Position numbers and translations under genes: made by a program. Shown here piece after piece: positions 34,820-44,007 of a stretch of 64,000 nucleotides of DNA (position 1 is its first letter; every line of letters starts with the position of its first letter). The notes beneath the pieces are model-generated. The model worked only from the letters and a program-made list of their open reading frames with translations. It did not search any database and had not been told where the DNA came from. Origin of the DNA: an uncultured Candidatus Nitrosopumilus sp. (GTDB lineage: Archaea > Thermoproteota > Nitrososphaeria > Nitrososphaerales > Nitrosopumilaceae); the NCBI GenBank assembly GCA_905612485.1, contig CAJQSE010000026.1:1-64000 (forward strand). The letters are read 5' to 3'.

Positions 34820-36424
34820 TTGACTGAATTACTTGGTAGATCTGCAACTGAACAATTTCTGGCACAATTAACTGCTTTTGGAATTAATCCATCTAGAGTT
34901 CATAGAAATTTACCTACTGATGAAATGGTGGCTATTTCTGTTGATAGAAAAGAAGGTGTTGTAAATTCAACAGGTTCCCTTTCAGTTGATACAGGAAAAT
35001 ATACTGGCAGATCACCTGATGATCGATTTATTGTATATGATGATAAAACTCATAGCACTATTGATTGGGGAAAAATTAATCATCAATTTCCAAGTGGTAA
35101 ATTTGAAAAACTTTTTGAAAAGATGAAAGACTTTGTTGCTAACAAGGAACTTTTTGTTTTTGATGGTTTTGTAGGAGCTGACCCTGAAACTCGTTTACCT
35201 ATTAGAGTAATTAATGATCATGTTTGGCAAAGTATGTTTTCAAGTAATTTGTTTATTCGACCTACCGATGAAGAATTACAAAAACATGAACCTGAATTTA
35301 CTATTTTATGTATTAATGATTTCTTAGCAGATCCTGAAGTTGATGGAACTAGAACTGATGTCTTTATTTTAATTGATTTAACAAGAAAAATTGTTTTGAT
35401 TGGTGGTACTGAGTATGCAGGTGAAATGAAAAAATCAATGTTTGGTGTAATGAATTTCTTATTGCCAGGTCGTAATATTTTACCAATGCACTGTTCTGCA
35501 AATATTGGTGAAAAAGGAGATACTGCATTATTCTTTGGATTATCTGGAACTGGTAAAACAACTCTTTCAGCAGATCCTAATAGAAAACTAATTGGTGATG
35601 ATGAACATGGTTGGTCTGATAATGGAACATTTAATTTTGAAGGGGGATGTTATGCAAAATGTATTAATCTTAGTCAAGAAGCAGAACCTGAAATTTGGAA
35701 TGCAATTAAACCCGGCGCTCTTTTAGAAAATGTTGTCTTAAATGATAATATTCCAGATTATGATGATAATTCATTAACTGAAAATACCCGTGTTGGTTAT
35801 CCTTTAGATTTCATTCCAGGTGCCGTAATTCCTAGTGTTGGCGGAAATCCACGTATTATTGTATTTTTGACTGCAGATGCTTTGGGTGTGTTACCTCCTG
35901 TTTCTAGGTTAACCAAAGAGGGAGCAATGTATCATTTCATGTCTGGTTATACTAGTAAATTAGCAGGAACTGAAAGAGGCATCAAAGAACCAAAATCTGT
36001 CTTTTCTCAGTGTTTTGGAGCTCCATTCATGCCTAGATCTGCTTCAGTTTATGCAAAACTTCTTGGTGAAAAAATTAATCAACATAATACTGTAGTTTAC
36101 CTTGTCAATACTGGTTGGTCTGGTGGTCCATATGGTGTTGGTAAACGAATAAAGATCAAATACAGCCGTGCAATGGTTACTGCAGCAATTTCTGGGGCAC
36201 TTGATATTGTAAAGTATCGTCATGATGATTTACTTAATCTTGATATTCCAACAGACGTTGAAGGTGTCCCGTCTGAAATTTTAGATCCAAAACATACTTG
36301 GGTTGACAAAGACTCCTATGATCTTTCTGCAAGAAAACTAGCTCAAATGTTTGTTGAAAACTTTAAGAAATTTGAAAATGTTTCAGATGATATAATTGCA
36401 GCCGGTCCTAATTATTCTGTATAA
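34820..36424 (+). CDS. pckA: Phosphoenolpyruvate carboxykinase (ATP)
   Basis: Converts oxaloacetate to phosphoenolpyruvate at the head of gluconeogenesis, at the branch point with the 3-hydroxypropionate/4-hydroxybutyrate cycle. The kinase P-loop GLSGTGKTT is at 240-248 and a second metal/oxaloacetate-binding motif, GDDEHGW, follows. The 534 residues match the ATP-dependent family. Start TTG at 34820 with GGAG at 34807-34810 as a ribosome binding site. Its last 17 bases overlap the convergent subtilase gene. Confidence 0.95.
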   Translation: MTELLGRSATEQFLAQLTAFGINPSRVHRNLPTDEMVAISVDRKEGVVNSTGSLSVDTGKYTGRSPDDRFIVYDDKTHSTIDWGKINHQFPSGKFEKLFEKMKDFVANKELFVFDGFVGADPETRLPIRVINDHVWQSMFSSNLFIRPTDEELQKHEPEFTILCINDFLADPEVDGTRTDVFILIDLTRKIVLIGGTEYAGEMKKSMFGVMNFLLPGRNILPMHCSANIGEKGDTALFFGLSGTGKTTLSADPNRKLIGDDEHGWSDNGTFNFEGGCYAKCINLSQEAEPEIWNAIKPGALLENVVLNDNIPDYDDNSLTENTRVGYPLDFIPGAVIPSVGGNPRIIVFLTADALGVLPPVSRLTKEGAMYHFMSGYTSKLAGTERGIKEPKSVFSQCFGAPFMPRSASVYAKLLGEKINQHNTVVYLVNTGWSGGPYGVGKRIKIKYSRAMVTAAISGALDIVKYRHDDLLNLDIPTDVEGVPSEILDPKHTWVDKDSYDLSARKLAQMFVENFKKFENVSDDIIAAGPNYSV

Positions 36425-38453
36425 CTTTTTTTCTAATAATTAATCCTACAATTCCTATAACCACAATTATTAAAATTATTAGTAAAATTTGTCTTTCTGG
36501 AATATCTCTTAATTCTGATTTTTCTATTTTTTCTGAAAGTGAATTAATTTTAATTGTGTTAAATGCTTCAGATGTATTTCCATTAATTTTGATTTTAGCA
36601 TCTATCCAATATTCTCCATTTTCATAGATTTCTAAAAATGCTTTTTTATCTGGTGTTGCACTAGTTGTATCTGAATTTCCATTTTTACTATTTATGATTG
36701 TAATTTTTGCAAAACTCCATTCATCTGGATGATTAATTTCAAAAAATAATTTTTCATTTTCTTGTATTATGGAAATTGAACCTTCTGTGTGGTGAATAAG
36801 AATTGGGATTGTATATTGTATTTTATCGTGATTGATGAATATTTTTCCTTCATGTTCTCCATATTTTTCTTCAACTATGTTTAATCCAATTTGTAAACTA
36901 TTATTTTTAATATCATGTGTAAACTCTATGAATTTTGGGCCTTCAAATCTAACATCAATTTCTTCTAATGATCCTTCAATTAATTTTAATTCTAGTTGTT
37001 TCTTTATTGAGGGTTGATCTGCTGATAAATTAATGACAAAACTTGTTGGACTGATAATTAATTTTGCATTATAGGCATTTGCTATGTCTAGTCTTCCTGA
37101 ACCTGATTCATGTAATGAAAATTTTTGTCCATAGGCATCAGAAACTGGTTTAACTGTTGTAAGTAATAGTGATTTTATTTCATGATTTTCCAATTCTGGA
37201 TTTTTTTGGAGTAATAGTGCTGCAGCCCCACTAACATGGGGTGCTGCAAAACTAGTTCCACTTGTTAAGTTATACATTCCATTGTTTTGTGTACTGTTAA
37301 TGTAAGCTCCTGGGGCTACAATGTCTGGTTTAATGTAAAATGGTGATACTGGTCCTCTTGAACTAAAATGTGCTATAAAATCTGGATTATAAAATAAATT
37401 CATTATCCCTTCATTATCATTTTCAATTAATTCAATAATTTCTAGTCCTTCTTCTCTATCTATTGAAACTACTGGAATTTGTGGCATGTACCCTGGTTCT
37501 GAAAATTCATGAATTAATTCACCCAAAAAAATACCTGGTTCGTTATTGTAAACAATTAATGCTTTAGCTCCTGCATTTACGGCATTCGTTTCTTTAATTG
37601 AAAAAAATAATAATTCTCCTTCTACATTACTGCCTCTTTCTACAATTAATATTGAATTTTTAACATTGATATTTTCCAAGTCATCAATTTTACCATATCC
37701 TCCAAAAATTATTTTTTCAGTTATTGGTTCATTTGTTTTTGATGAACCCACCATTGGAATGACTGTGTATTGTTTTTCATCTATTTCTAATGTTGCAATT
37801 AAACTTGACGTCATGTTGTTGTATGTTGCACCAACTGTAATTGATTCAAAATTTCTTCCTGGACTTCCAATTGTTTCTAATTTTGGCCCATCATTACCTG
37901 CAGCTGTTACAACAAAAATTCCATTATTTAATGCCTGATTCACTGCATTATCTATTTTTGAATTAGTCTTGTTTACTCCTAAACTAATATTGATAATATC
38001 TGCTTTATCTTCAATTGCTTTTTCAATTGCCCTCTTGATTAATTCTGATGATACTCCTTCTCCATCTTCTGATACTTTGTAAGCTAGAATTTTTGCTTTG
38101 GGTGCTACTCCAAAAATACTTCCATCTGCTGCAATTATTCCTGCAACTTTAGTACCATGTCCATTGTTATCCATTGGTAATTGATTTTCTTCTATGAAAT
38201 TATAGCCGCCAATTACTTTTCCATTTGGACCCCACCCAAATAAATCTGGATGATTAAAGTCTACGCCCGTATCAATAATTGCAACTTTAATTCCAGTTCC
38301 ATCAATTCCGTCCATTCTTGGAATTTCAGTACCCAAGTATGGTACACTATTTTCAATATATGTTTTAATTTCATTTTCAGGTTGGAATGATTGTGATACA
38401 ATAAAAGTAGATAGAAAAACTAGTGTTATGGAAAAAATTAGTAATGTTCTCAT
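36408..38453 (-). CDS. Subtilisin-like membrane-anchored protease with PA insert
   Basis: Secreted S8 serine protease, 681 residues. Signal peptide 1-20, then a catalytic domain with D61 (DTGVD), H99 (NGHGT), oxyanion N187 (AAGNDG) and S401 (SGTSFAAPH). A PA-like insertion (about 230-345) lies between N187 and the serine, as in larger subtilases. A beta-rich region (about 470-645) is followed by one membrane helix (LLIILIIVVIGIVGLI) and a basic end RKKVIQNN, so it is probably held at the cell surface. The natural substrate is unknown; turnover of surface proteins is plausible. Confidence 0.93.
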   Translation of the reverse strand: MRTLLIFSITLVFLSTFIVSQSFQPENEIKTYIENSVPYLGTEIPRMDGIDGTGIKVAIIDTGVDFNHPDLFGWGPNGKVIGGYNFIEENQLPMDNNGHGTKVAGIIAADGSIFGVAPKAKILAYKVSEDGEGVSSELIKRAIEKAIEDKADIINISLGVNKTNSKIDNAVNQALNNGIFVVTAAGNDGPKLETIGSPGRNFESITVGATYNNMTSSLIATLEIDEKQYTVIPMVGSSKTNEPITEKIIFGGYGKIDDLENINVKNSILIVERGSNVEGELLFFSIKETNAVNAGAKALIVYNNEPGIFLGELIHEFSEPGYMPQIPVVSIDREEGLEIIELIENDNEGIMNLFYNPDFIAHFSSRGPVSPFYIKPDIVAPGAYINSTQNNGMYNLTSGTSFAAPHVSGAAALLLQKNPELENHEIKSLLLTTVKPVSDAYGQKFSLHESGSGRLDIANAYNAKLIISPTSFVINLSADQPSIKKQLELKLIEGSLEEIDVRFEGPKFIEFTHDIKNNSLQIGLNIVEEKYGEHEGKIFINHDKIQYTIPILIHHTEGSISIIQENEKLFFEINHPDEWSFAKITIINSKNGNSDTTSATPDKKAFLEIYENGEYWIDAKIKINGNTSEAFNTIKINSLSEKIEKSELRDIPERQILLIILIIVVIGIVGLIIRKKVIQNN

Positions 38454-38529
38454 GAATTTTTTAGTCTTTTAACAAGTAAAAATGAATTGTTTACTAAAAC
38501 AATAAATGGAATAAATTTTAAAATATATC

Positions 38530-39150
38530 ATGGGAAAATACACACTTCCTGAAATGCCATATGCTTATGATGCATTAGAACCTCACATTGATGCAAAAAC
38601 AATGGAGATACATCATACAAAACATCATCAAGCATACACTGACAAATTAAATGCAGCTCTTGAAGCATGTCCAGCTGATATTCAAGAAAAAGATATCCTA
38701 GACATCTTGTCTGATATTAATTCAGTACCAGAAGCACAAAGAGGAGCAGTTAATTTCAATGGTGGTGGTTATGACAACCACAGGTTATTTTGGAATAGCA
38801 TGAAACAAAATGGCGGTGGAGAACCTGGAGGATCAATTGCTGATGCAATTAACGATTCTTTTGGAAGCTTTGCTGACTTTAAAGAGAAATTCACATCTAC
38901 TACTGCAGTAATTCAGGGTAGTGGCTGGGGATGGTTAGTATACAATCCTTCAACATCCAAAGTTGAATACAAATCAATGCCAAATCAAACTAGTCCAAGA
39001 ACTGAAGGATTAGTGCCGTTATTGGGTTGTGATGTTTGGGAACACGCATACTATCTAAACTATCAAAACAAAAGACCAGTATACATTGCAGCATGGTGGA
39101 ATGTAGTAAACTGGGATGAAGTAGAAGATAGATTCTCTAAAGCAAAATAA
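38530..39150 (+). CDS. sod: Superoxide dismutase, Fe/Mn type
   Basis: Detoxifies superoxide in an aerobic cell. At 206 residues it is full length. Metal ligands are visible in MEIHHTKHHQAY near 26-37 (His), the DNHRLFWNSM segment (His), and DVWEHAYYL (Asp and His). QGSGWGWLVYN is a family block. The metal (Fe or Mn) cannot be decided. Probably single-gene transcription; a T-rich stretch follows. Confidence 0.95.
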   Translation: MGKYTLPEMPYAYDALEPHIDAKTMEIHHTKHHQAYTDKLNAALEACPADIQEKDILDILSDINSVPEAQRGAVNFNGGGYDNHRLFWNSMKQNGGGEPGGSIADAINDSFGSFADFKEKFTSTTAVIQGSGWGWLVYNPSTSKVEYKSMPNQTSPRTEGLVPLLGCDVWEHAYYLNYQNKRPVYIAAWWNVVNWDEVEDRFSKAK

Positions 39151-39160
39151 AGTTAGATCT

Positions 39161-39189
39161 TTATTTTTTATTTATTTTTTAATTTTTTT
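39161..39189 (+). terminator. T-rich terminator after sod
   Basis: Three closely spaced T runs of 6 to 7 bases directly follow the sod stop. Archaeal RNA polymerase terminates at such oligo-T tracts without a hairpin. Confidence 0.55.
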
Positions 39190-39241
39190 AAAACTTACTT
39201 CATGAATGAATTTATAACCATCTGAGCATGATTGGTTGTAC

Positions 39242-39667
39242 ATGAGTGAACAACAGGCTGAACAATTAATGCAACAGATGCAAATGCTTGAAACGTATTT
39301 TTCTGATTTATCTCAAAGAGAAGGAACTTTTGTAAGTATTTTGAGGGAAGCCACTGCTGCTATTGAATCCATTAAATCCCTTGGAACTCAACCTAATTCT
39401 GACACTTTAGTACCTCTTGGAATGGGAGCTTATATCCCAACAAAAATTTCATCTAATAATAAAATTGTTGTAAATATCGGTGCTGGTGTTGCAGTTGAAA
39501 AAGATTTTCCTGCCGCAATTAATTATTTTGAAGCTAGAATAAAAGAAATTGAAATTGCTTTACAAGATACTGCTGCCAAAAAACAGGATGCATCAAATAG
39601 ATTAGAACAAGGTAAAGCACAAATTAATCAGTTAATGCAATCCCAACAACCGCCAAATTTGGGATAA
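39242..39667 (+). CDS. pfdA: Prefoldin subunit alpha
   Basis: Jellyfish-shaped chaperone subunit that hands unfolded proteins to the thermosome. Two coiled-coil arms (about 1-40 and 90-135) surround a beta-hairpin core with LVPLGMGAYIPTKI and KIVVNIGAGVAVEKDF. The ATG at 39242 is preferred; an in-frame TTG at 39236 is possible. It is followed by ftsY after 3 bases, a common archaeal pairing. Confidence 0.93.
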   Translation: MSEQQAEQLMQQMQMLETYFSDLSQREGTFVSILREATAAIESIKSLGTQPNSDTLVPLGMGAYIPTKISSNNKIVVNIGAGVAVEKDFPAAINYFEARIKEIEIALQDTAAKKQDASNRLEQGKAQINQLMQSQQPPNLG

Positions 39668-39670
39668 ATT

Positions 39671-40915
39671 ATGTTTGATGGTCTTCATAAGGCGTTTTCT
39701 AATGCAGCAAAGAGTCTTGGAGAAAAAGAACTTAATGAAAAAGACATTAAAGATATTCTTTTTGAACTTGAAATTTCTCTTTTAGAATCTGATGTAGCTG
39801 GTGAAGTTATTGATTCTATTAAATCCGATTTAAAAGAAAAATTAATTGGTTCTAAAGTTGATAAAAATGAAATTGAAAAATTTGTTAAAGATAATTTAAT
39901 TTTTAGTATTTCTAGTTTATTTGATAATGTTGGATCTATTGATATCTTTGAAAGAATCGATGAAAAAAAGAAAAAGAATCAACCTTTTTTGATTGTATTT
40001 GTTGGAATTAATGGTACTGGGAAAACTACCTCTTTAGCAAAATTTGCTTCTTTACTTCAAGAAAAAAAATATTCAGTTGTAGTTGCAGCTGCTGATACTT
40101 TTAGAGCTGGTGCTATAGAGCAATTACGAGAACACACTAATCGTTTAAATCTAAAACTTGTTGCACAAAATTATGAATCTGATCCTGCAGCTGTTGCTCG
40201 TGATGCTGTTCTATATGCAAAATCTCACAAAACAGATTGTGTATTAATTGATACTGCAGGCAGGATGCAAACAAGTAAAAATTTGATGGAACAAATTGAA
40301 AAAATTATTAAAGTTGTAAACCCTGATATGACTATTTTTGTTGGTGATTCCTTAGCTGGTAATGATACTGTAAATCAAGCACGTGAATTTCATAAATACG
40401 TAAAGTTTGATGGTTCCATTTTAACTAAAAGTGATGCTGATGCAAAAGGTGGTGCTGCATTATCTATTGCAAAAGTTACATCTACCCCTGTTCTTTATTT
40501 GGGTACTGGACAAGAATATTCTGATTTAAAATCTTTTGATAAAGACATCTTTTTGGAAACTGTATTTGGTTCATTAGGTGATGTAAAAATAGAAAAAATT
40601 GATGTATCTACACCAGAACCTGAACCAACATCAGAACCTGAACCAACACCTAAACCTATCTCTGATGATCCATTTTATGGAATCAAGGATAATGAAATTG
40701 CAAAATATTCTGATTTATTTGACATACCTCCACCAGAATCTGATGCTAAAGCCATCAAGTTAGGCAATAAAATTCGTCAATGGATTAAAGATGGTAAACC
40801 TAAACCTGGAGAATCTAAAGTAATTTCATTTAATGATGAAGCAGAGATACATAAACAAGATAAAGAAGAAGAATCTAAAAAGAAACGAGGATTATTTGGA
40901 CGGTTTAAAAAATGA
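39671..40915 (+). CDS. ftsY: FtsY, SRP receptor, with C-terminal extension
   Basis: GTPase receptor for signal recognition particle. NG domain: G1 GINGTGKTT at 112-120, G3 DTAGR at 194-198, TKSD at 252-255. Family members normally end soon after residue 300; here about 110 residues follow. That extension has a Pro-Glu repeat (PEPEPTSEPEPTPKP near 315-329), a middle region with predicted helices, and a basic end KKKRGLFGRFKK. The acidic region usually lies N-terminal in FtsY, and the N-terminal part here is short. The basic tail may aid membrane contact. Overlaps argF by 4 bases. Confidence 0.94.
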   Translation: MFDGLHKAFSNAAKSLGEKELNEKDIKDILFELEISLLESDVAGEVIDSIKSDLKEKLIGSKVDKNEIEKFVKDNLIFSISSLFDNVGSIDIFERIDEKKKKNQPFLIVFVGINGTGKTTSLAKFASLLQEKKYSVVVAAADTFRAGAIEQLREHTNRLNLKLVAQNYESDPAAVARDAVLYAKSHKTDCVLIDTAGRMQTSKNLMEQIEKIIKVVNPDMTIFVGDSLAGNDTVNQAREFHKYVKFDGSILTKSDADAKGGAALSIAKVTSTPVLYLGTGQEYSDLKSFDKDIFLETVFGSLGDVKIEKIDVSTPEPEPTSEPEPTPKPISDDPFYGIKDNEIAKYSDLFDIPPPESDAKAIKLGNKIRQWIKDGKPKPGESKVISFNDEAEIHKQDKEEESKKKRGLFGRFKK

Positions 40916-41826
40916 AAATTAAAACAAAAGATTTACTTACATTAGCGGAATTAACTCCAAAAGAATTTTTGGGATTAATTGATCATTCCATTAAATTAAA
41001 AAAAGAATTAAAAAAAGGTGGAAACAAACCTGTCTTAAAAAATAAAACACTAACAATGATTTTTCAAAAACCTTCAACTCGAACACGTGTAAGTTTTGAA
41101 ATAGGAATGTATCAGTTAGGAGGCCATACAATTAATTTATCATTAAATGATACACAACTATCTCGTGGTGAATCAGTTGAAGATACTGCAAAAACTCTTT
41201 CACGATATACTGATTGTATAATGGCTCGTGTTTATGATCATTCTTTACTTGATAAATTATCTGAACATGCAAGTGTTCCTGTAATTAATGGATTATCTGA
41301 TTCATTTCACCCTTGTCAGATTTTGGCAGATTTTATGACAATTAAAGAAAAGAAAAAAACCCTCAAGGGATTAAAAATTGCTTGGATTGGAGATGGCAAT
41401 AATGTATGCAATTCAATGATTTATGGTGCAGCTTTATCTGGTGCTAAAATGTCTATTGCAACTCCTAAAGGATTTGAACCAAACAAATCAACTGTTAAAG
41501 TCTCTCAAAATTTAACTGATATTGAATTAACTATTGATCCACTAACAGCAGCTAAAAATGCTGATGTGGTTGTAACTGATACTTACTCTTCAATTCATAA
41601 TAACGATTCAAAAAGAATCAAAAAATTTATTCCAAAATACCAAGTTAATAATAAAATCATGAACCTTGCAAAGAAAAATGCGATCTTTTTACATTGTCTT
41701 CCTGCAAAACGTGATCAAGAAGTTACTTCATCTGTAATAGATGGACCTCAATCTGTAGTTTGGGATGAGGCAGAAAATAGACTTCATACTCAGAAAGCTT
41801 TGCTTTGTGCATTACTTCACGCTTAA
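40912..41826 (+). CDS. argF: Ornithine carbamoyltransferase
   Basis: Joins ornithine and carbamoyl phosphate to citrulline in arginine synthesis. Carbamoyl-phosphate site STRTR at 55-59, HPCQ at 133-136, and the ornithine-site HCLPAK near 268-273 that marks OTC rather than aspartate transcarbamoylase. The 304-residue length is normal. Its ATG overlaps the ftsY stop, so it is in an operon with pfdA and ftsY. Confidence 0.95.
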   Translation: MKIKTKDLLTLAELTPKEFLGLIDHSIKLKKELKKGGNKPVLKNKTLTMIFQKPSTRTRVSFEIGMYQLGGHTINLSLNDTQLSRGESVEDTAKTLSRYTDCIMARVYDHSLLDKLSEHASVPVINGLSDSFHPCQILADFMTIKEKKKTLKGLKIAWIGDGNNVCNSMIYGAALSGAKMSIATPKGFEPNKSTVKVSQNLTDIELTIDPLTAAKNADVVVTDTYSSIHNNDSKRIKKFIPKYQVNNKIMNLAKKNAIFLHCLPAKRDQEVTSSVIDGPQSVVWDEAENRLHTQKALLCALLHA

Positions 41827-41836
41827 CGTATATAAT
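41827..41836 (+). promoter_or_regulatory. TATA box of the uL18-Cbf5 operon
   Basis: CGTATATAAT directly after the argF stop, centred about 31 bases before the uL18 ATG. It marks a promoter for the long ribosomal/secretion operon. Confidence 0.6.
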
Positions 41837-41862
41837 AGCAGTTTCAAAGTCAGATCCTGTAG

Positions 41863-42345
41863 ATGGCCTATTCAAAAATATTGAGACGACTTAGAGAGCA
41901 AAAGACCAATTATAGAAAACGTGGTACCATGTTGATGGGTAAGCGTGCTTTCATTACTGTAAATATTTCAAATGAGAATACACAAGTTCAAGTTCTTAAA
42001 CCTGGCATGACTGGTGACACTGTTGTTGCATCTGCACATTCTAGATATTTACTTGAAAAAGGTTGGAAAGGTTCTAGAAAAAGTGTACCTGCAGCATATC
42101 TTACTGGCTATTTGGCAGGTAAGAAAGCATTAGGTAAAGGTGCAAAAGATGCAATTATGTATACTGGTACTAAACGATATACACAAAGAATGGCAGCAGC
42201 TTTGAAGGGAGTTATTGATGCTGGTCTTCAAGTTCCTGCTGACTCTGAATCATTTCCTGCTGATGAAAGAATCAATGGTGACCATCTTACTGTTAAAAAT
42301 GAAGTTTCTAAAATTAAATCTGCAATAGATAGTGAGGTCAAATAG
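41863..42345 (+). CDS. rpl18: Ribosomal protein uL18
   Basis: Binds 5S rRNA in the large subunit. The archaeal form of 160 residues has RRLREQKTNYRKRGTMLMGK, AYLTGYLAGKKALGKGAKDAI and a long C-terminal part. It begins a run of nine genes in the archaeal spc order. Confidence 0.95.
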   Translation: MAYSKILRRLREQKTNYRKRGTMLMGKRAFITVNISNENTQVQVLKPGMTGDTVVASAHSRYLLEKGWKGSRKSVPAAYLTGYLAGKKALGKGAKDAIMYTGTKRYTQRMAAALKGVIDAGLQVPADSESFPADERINGDHLTVKNEVSKIKSAIDSEVK

Positions 42346-42347
42346 AA

Positions 42348-43076
42348 ATGAGTCAAACAGCACAATCTAAACCCGGACAATCTAAACCCGGACAAGGCGG
42401 AAGAGGAAGAGGTCCACCAGTATATGGACGCGGTCCACCTGGAGCAGCAGCTACACGTCCTAGAAGACCTCGAAGAGAACCTGAAGTAGAAATTTGGGTC
42501 CCAAAAACTATTTTGGGACAAAAAGTTGAATCTGGAGAAATTACTTCTATTGAAGAAATTCTAGAATCTGGGTTAAGAATTCAAGAATCTGGAATTATTA
42601 AAAAATTATTACCTGATTTAAAAAGTGAAGTTGTTGATGTAGGTATTATTCAAAAAATGACGTCCAATGGACAATCTACAAGATTCAAAGCAATTGTTGC
42701 AGCAGGAAATGAAAATGGTTATTTAGGAATTGGTCAAGGAAAATCAAAACAAATGAGAATTGCTATTGAAAAAGCAACTAGTCAAGCTTTTCTAAATATA
42801 CAACCAATTAAAATGGGATGTGGTAGTTGGGAATGTAAATGTGATCAAAAACATTCTGTTCCATTCAAAGTAAAAGGAAAAGGTGGAAGTGTAACTATTG
42901 AAATTATTCCTGGACCTCGTGGTTTGGGTCTTGTTGCAGGTGGAAAAATTAAGAGATTATTAGAATTAGCAGGTCTTAAGGATGCATGGACTACCGCAAA
43001 AGGTTCTACTCCTACAATGAACTCAACTTCAAAAGCCGTACTGGATTGTCTTAGACAGACATTCAGTCAGGGATGA
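42348..43076 (+). CDS. rps5: Ribosomal protein uS5
   Basis: Small-subunit accuracy protein. The 242 residues have a Gly/Arg/Pro-rich extension (about 5-50) before the S5 domain, whose markers are VAAGNENGYLGIGQGKSKQMR and RGLGLVAGGKIKRLLELAG. The low-complexity arm includes a tandem SKPGQ repeat (residues 5-14). Overlaps uL30 by 4 bases if uL30 starts at 43073. Confidence 0.95.
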   Translation: MSQTAQSKPGQSKPGQGGRGRGPPVYGRGPPGAAATRPRRPRREPEVEIWVPKTILGQKVESGEITSIEEILESGLRIQESGIIKKLLPDLKSEVVDVGIIQKMTSNGQSTRFKAIVAAGNENGYLGIGQGKSKQMRIAIEKATSQAFLNIQPIKMGCGSWECKCDQKHSVPFKVKGKGGSVTIEIIPGPRGLGLVAGGKIKRLLELAGLKDAWTTAKGSTPTMNSTSKAVLDCLRQTFSQG

Positions 43077-43549
43077 TAAAAATGGTAAATGCCTATCTTG
43101 TTGTTAGAATTAAAGGTCAAGCCGATTGTCCGTATTGGGCTACAACTACTATGACTTTATTAAAATTAGATAAAAAATACCGTGCAACAATCTTACCTGC
43201 CAAAGATAATACTTTGGGAATGTTAAAAAAAGTACAACATTATGTTTCTTGGATTGAAATTGATGCATCTTTAGCACAAGAATTAATTGAAAAGAAAGCC
43301 AGAAAAGGTGGTTATCAAAAAATTACTGATGAAGATCTAAAAGAACTTGGATTTGCAAATACTGCAGAACTTGGAACTGCTTTGGCTGATGGAAAAGCTA
43401 CATTATCAAAATTATCCCCACTAAAACCTTGGTTTGCTTTAGCACCTCCAGTACATGGATTCAAAAGAAGTACCAAGAAACTATATGGACAAAAAGGAGT
43501 TCTTGGCGCTAACAAAGAACTTGATACTATTGTTAGGAGAATGATTTAA
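43073..43549 (+). CDS. rpl30: Ribosomal protein uL30
   Basis: Large-subunit protein of 158 residues, the longer archaeal form. AYLVVRIKGQADCPYWATTTMTLLKL and the C-terminal AKAPPVHG-like LAPPVHGFKRSTKKLYGQKGVLG block identify it. The first ATG overlaps the uS5 stop; a second in-frame ATG at 43082 gives MVNAYLVV and may be the true start. Confidence 0.93.
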   Translation: MIKMVNAYLVVRIKGQADCPYWATTTMTLLKLDKKYRATILPAKDNTLGMLKKVQHYVSWIEIDASLAQELIEKKARKGGYQKITDEDLKELGFANTAELGTALADGKATLSKLSPLKPWFALAPPVHGFKRSTKKLYGQKGVLGANKELDTIVRRMI

Positions 43550-43550
43550 C

Positions 43551-43997
43551 ATGGCAACTAGATTACGAAAAACTCGAAGACTTAGAGGTGGCAGACACAT
43601 GGGATGGGGCCAGGTAGGTCAACACCGTGCAAGCGGTCACAAAGGTGGTCTTGGAGTTACGGGTTTTCAAAAACATCATTACAGTAGTTTGTTAAAAGAT
43701 GAACCAGATCACTATGGTCATGAATCAAGTAAACCACCTCATCCAAATATTACAAAAAAATGGACTAGTGTAAGAGACCTAGATGATTTATTCACTAAAT
43801 TTGGTAAAGAAGAAAGTGGGAAAAAAGTCGTAGACCTTGAAAGTGCAGGATACGAAAAACTTCTTGGTGGTGGAAAAATCACTAATGCTTATTCTGTAAA
43901 AGTAGGAAACTTTACTGCATCAGCTGAAGAAAAATTAAAAGCTGTTGGTGGAGAAATTTTTCAATCTAAAACAGAAGAAAAAACAGCTGAGGCTTAG
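43551..43997 (+). CDS. rpl15: Ribosomal protein uL15
   Basis: Large-subunit assembly protein, 148 residues. The Gly/Arg/Lys-rich N-terminal arm (RKTRRLRGGRHMGWGQVGQH) threads into rRNA and the C-terminal globular part ends EEKTAEA. One base after uL30 and 10 bases before secY. Confidence 0.94.
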   Translation: MATRLRKTRRLRGGRHMGWGQVGQHRASGHKGGLGVTGFQKHHYSSLLKDEPDHYGHESSKPPHPNITKKWTSVRDLDDLFTKFGKEESGKKVVDLESAGYEKLLGGGKITNAYSVKVGNFTASAEEKLKAVGGEIFQSKTEEKTAEA

Positions 43998-44007
43998 GTA
44001 ACTGAAA

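Noticed and set aside
42365..42394. Tandem 15-base repeat as a mobile or regulatory element
   Set aside because: It is a duplicated SKPGQ codon block in the flexible arm of uS5.
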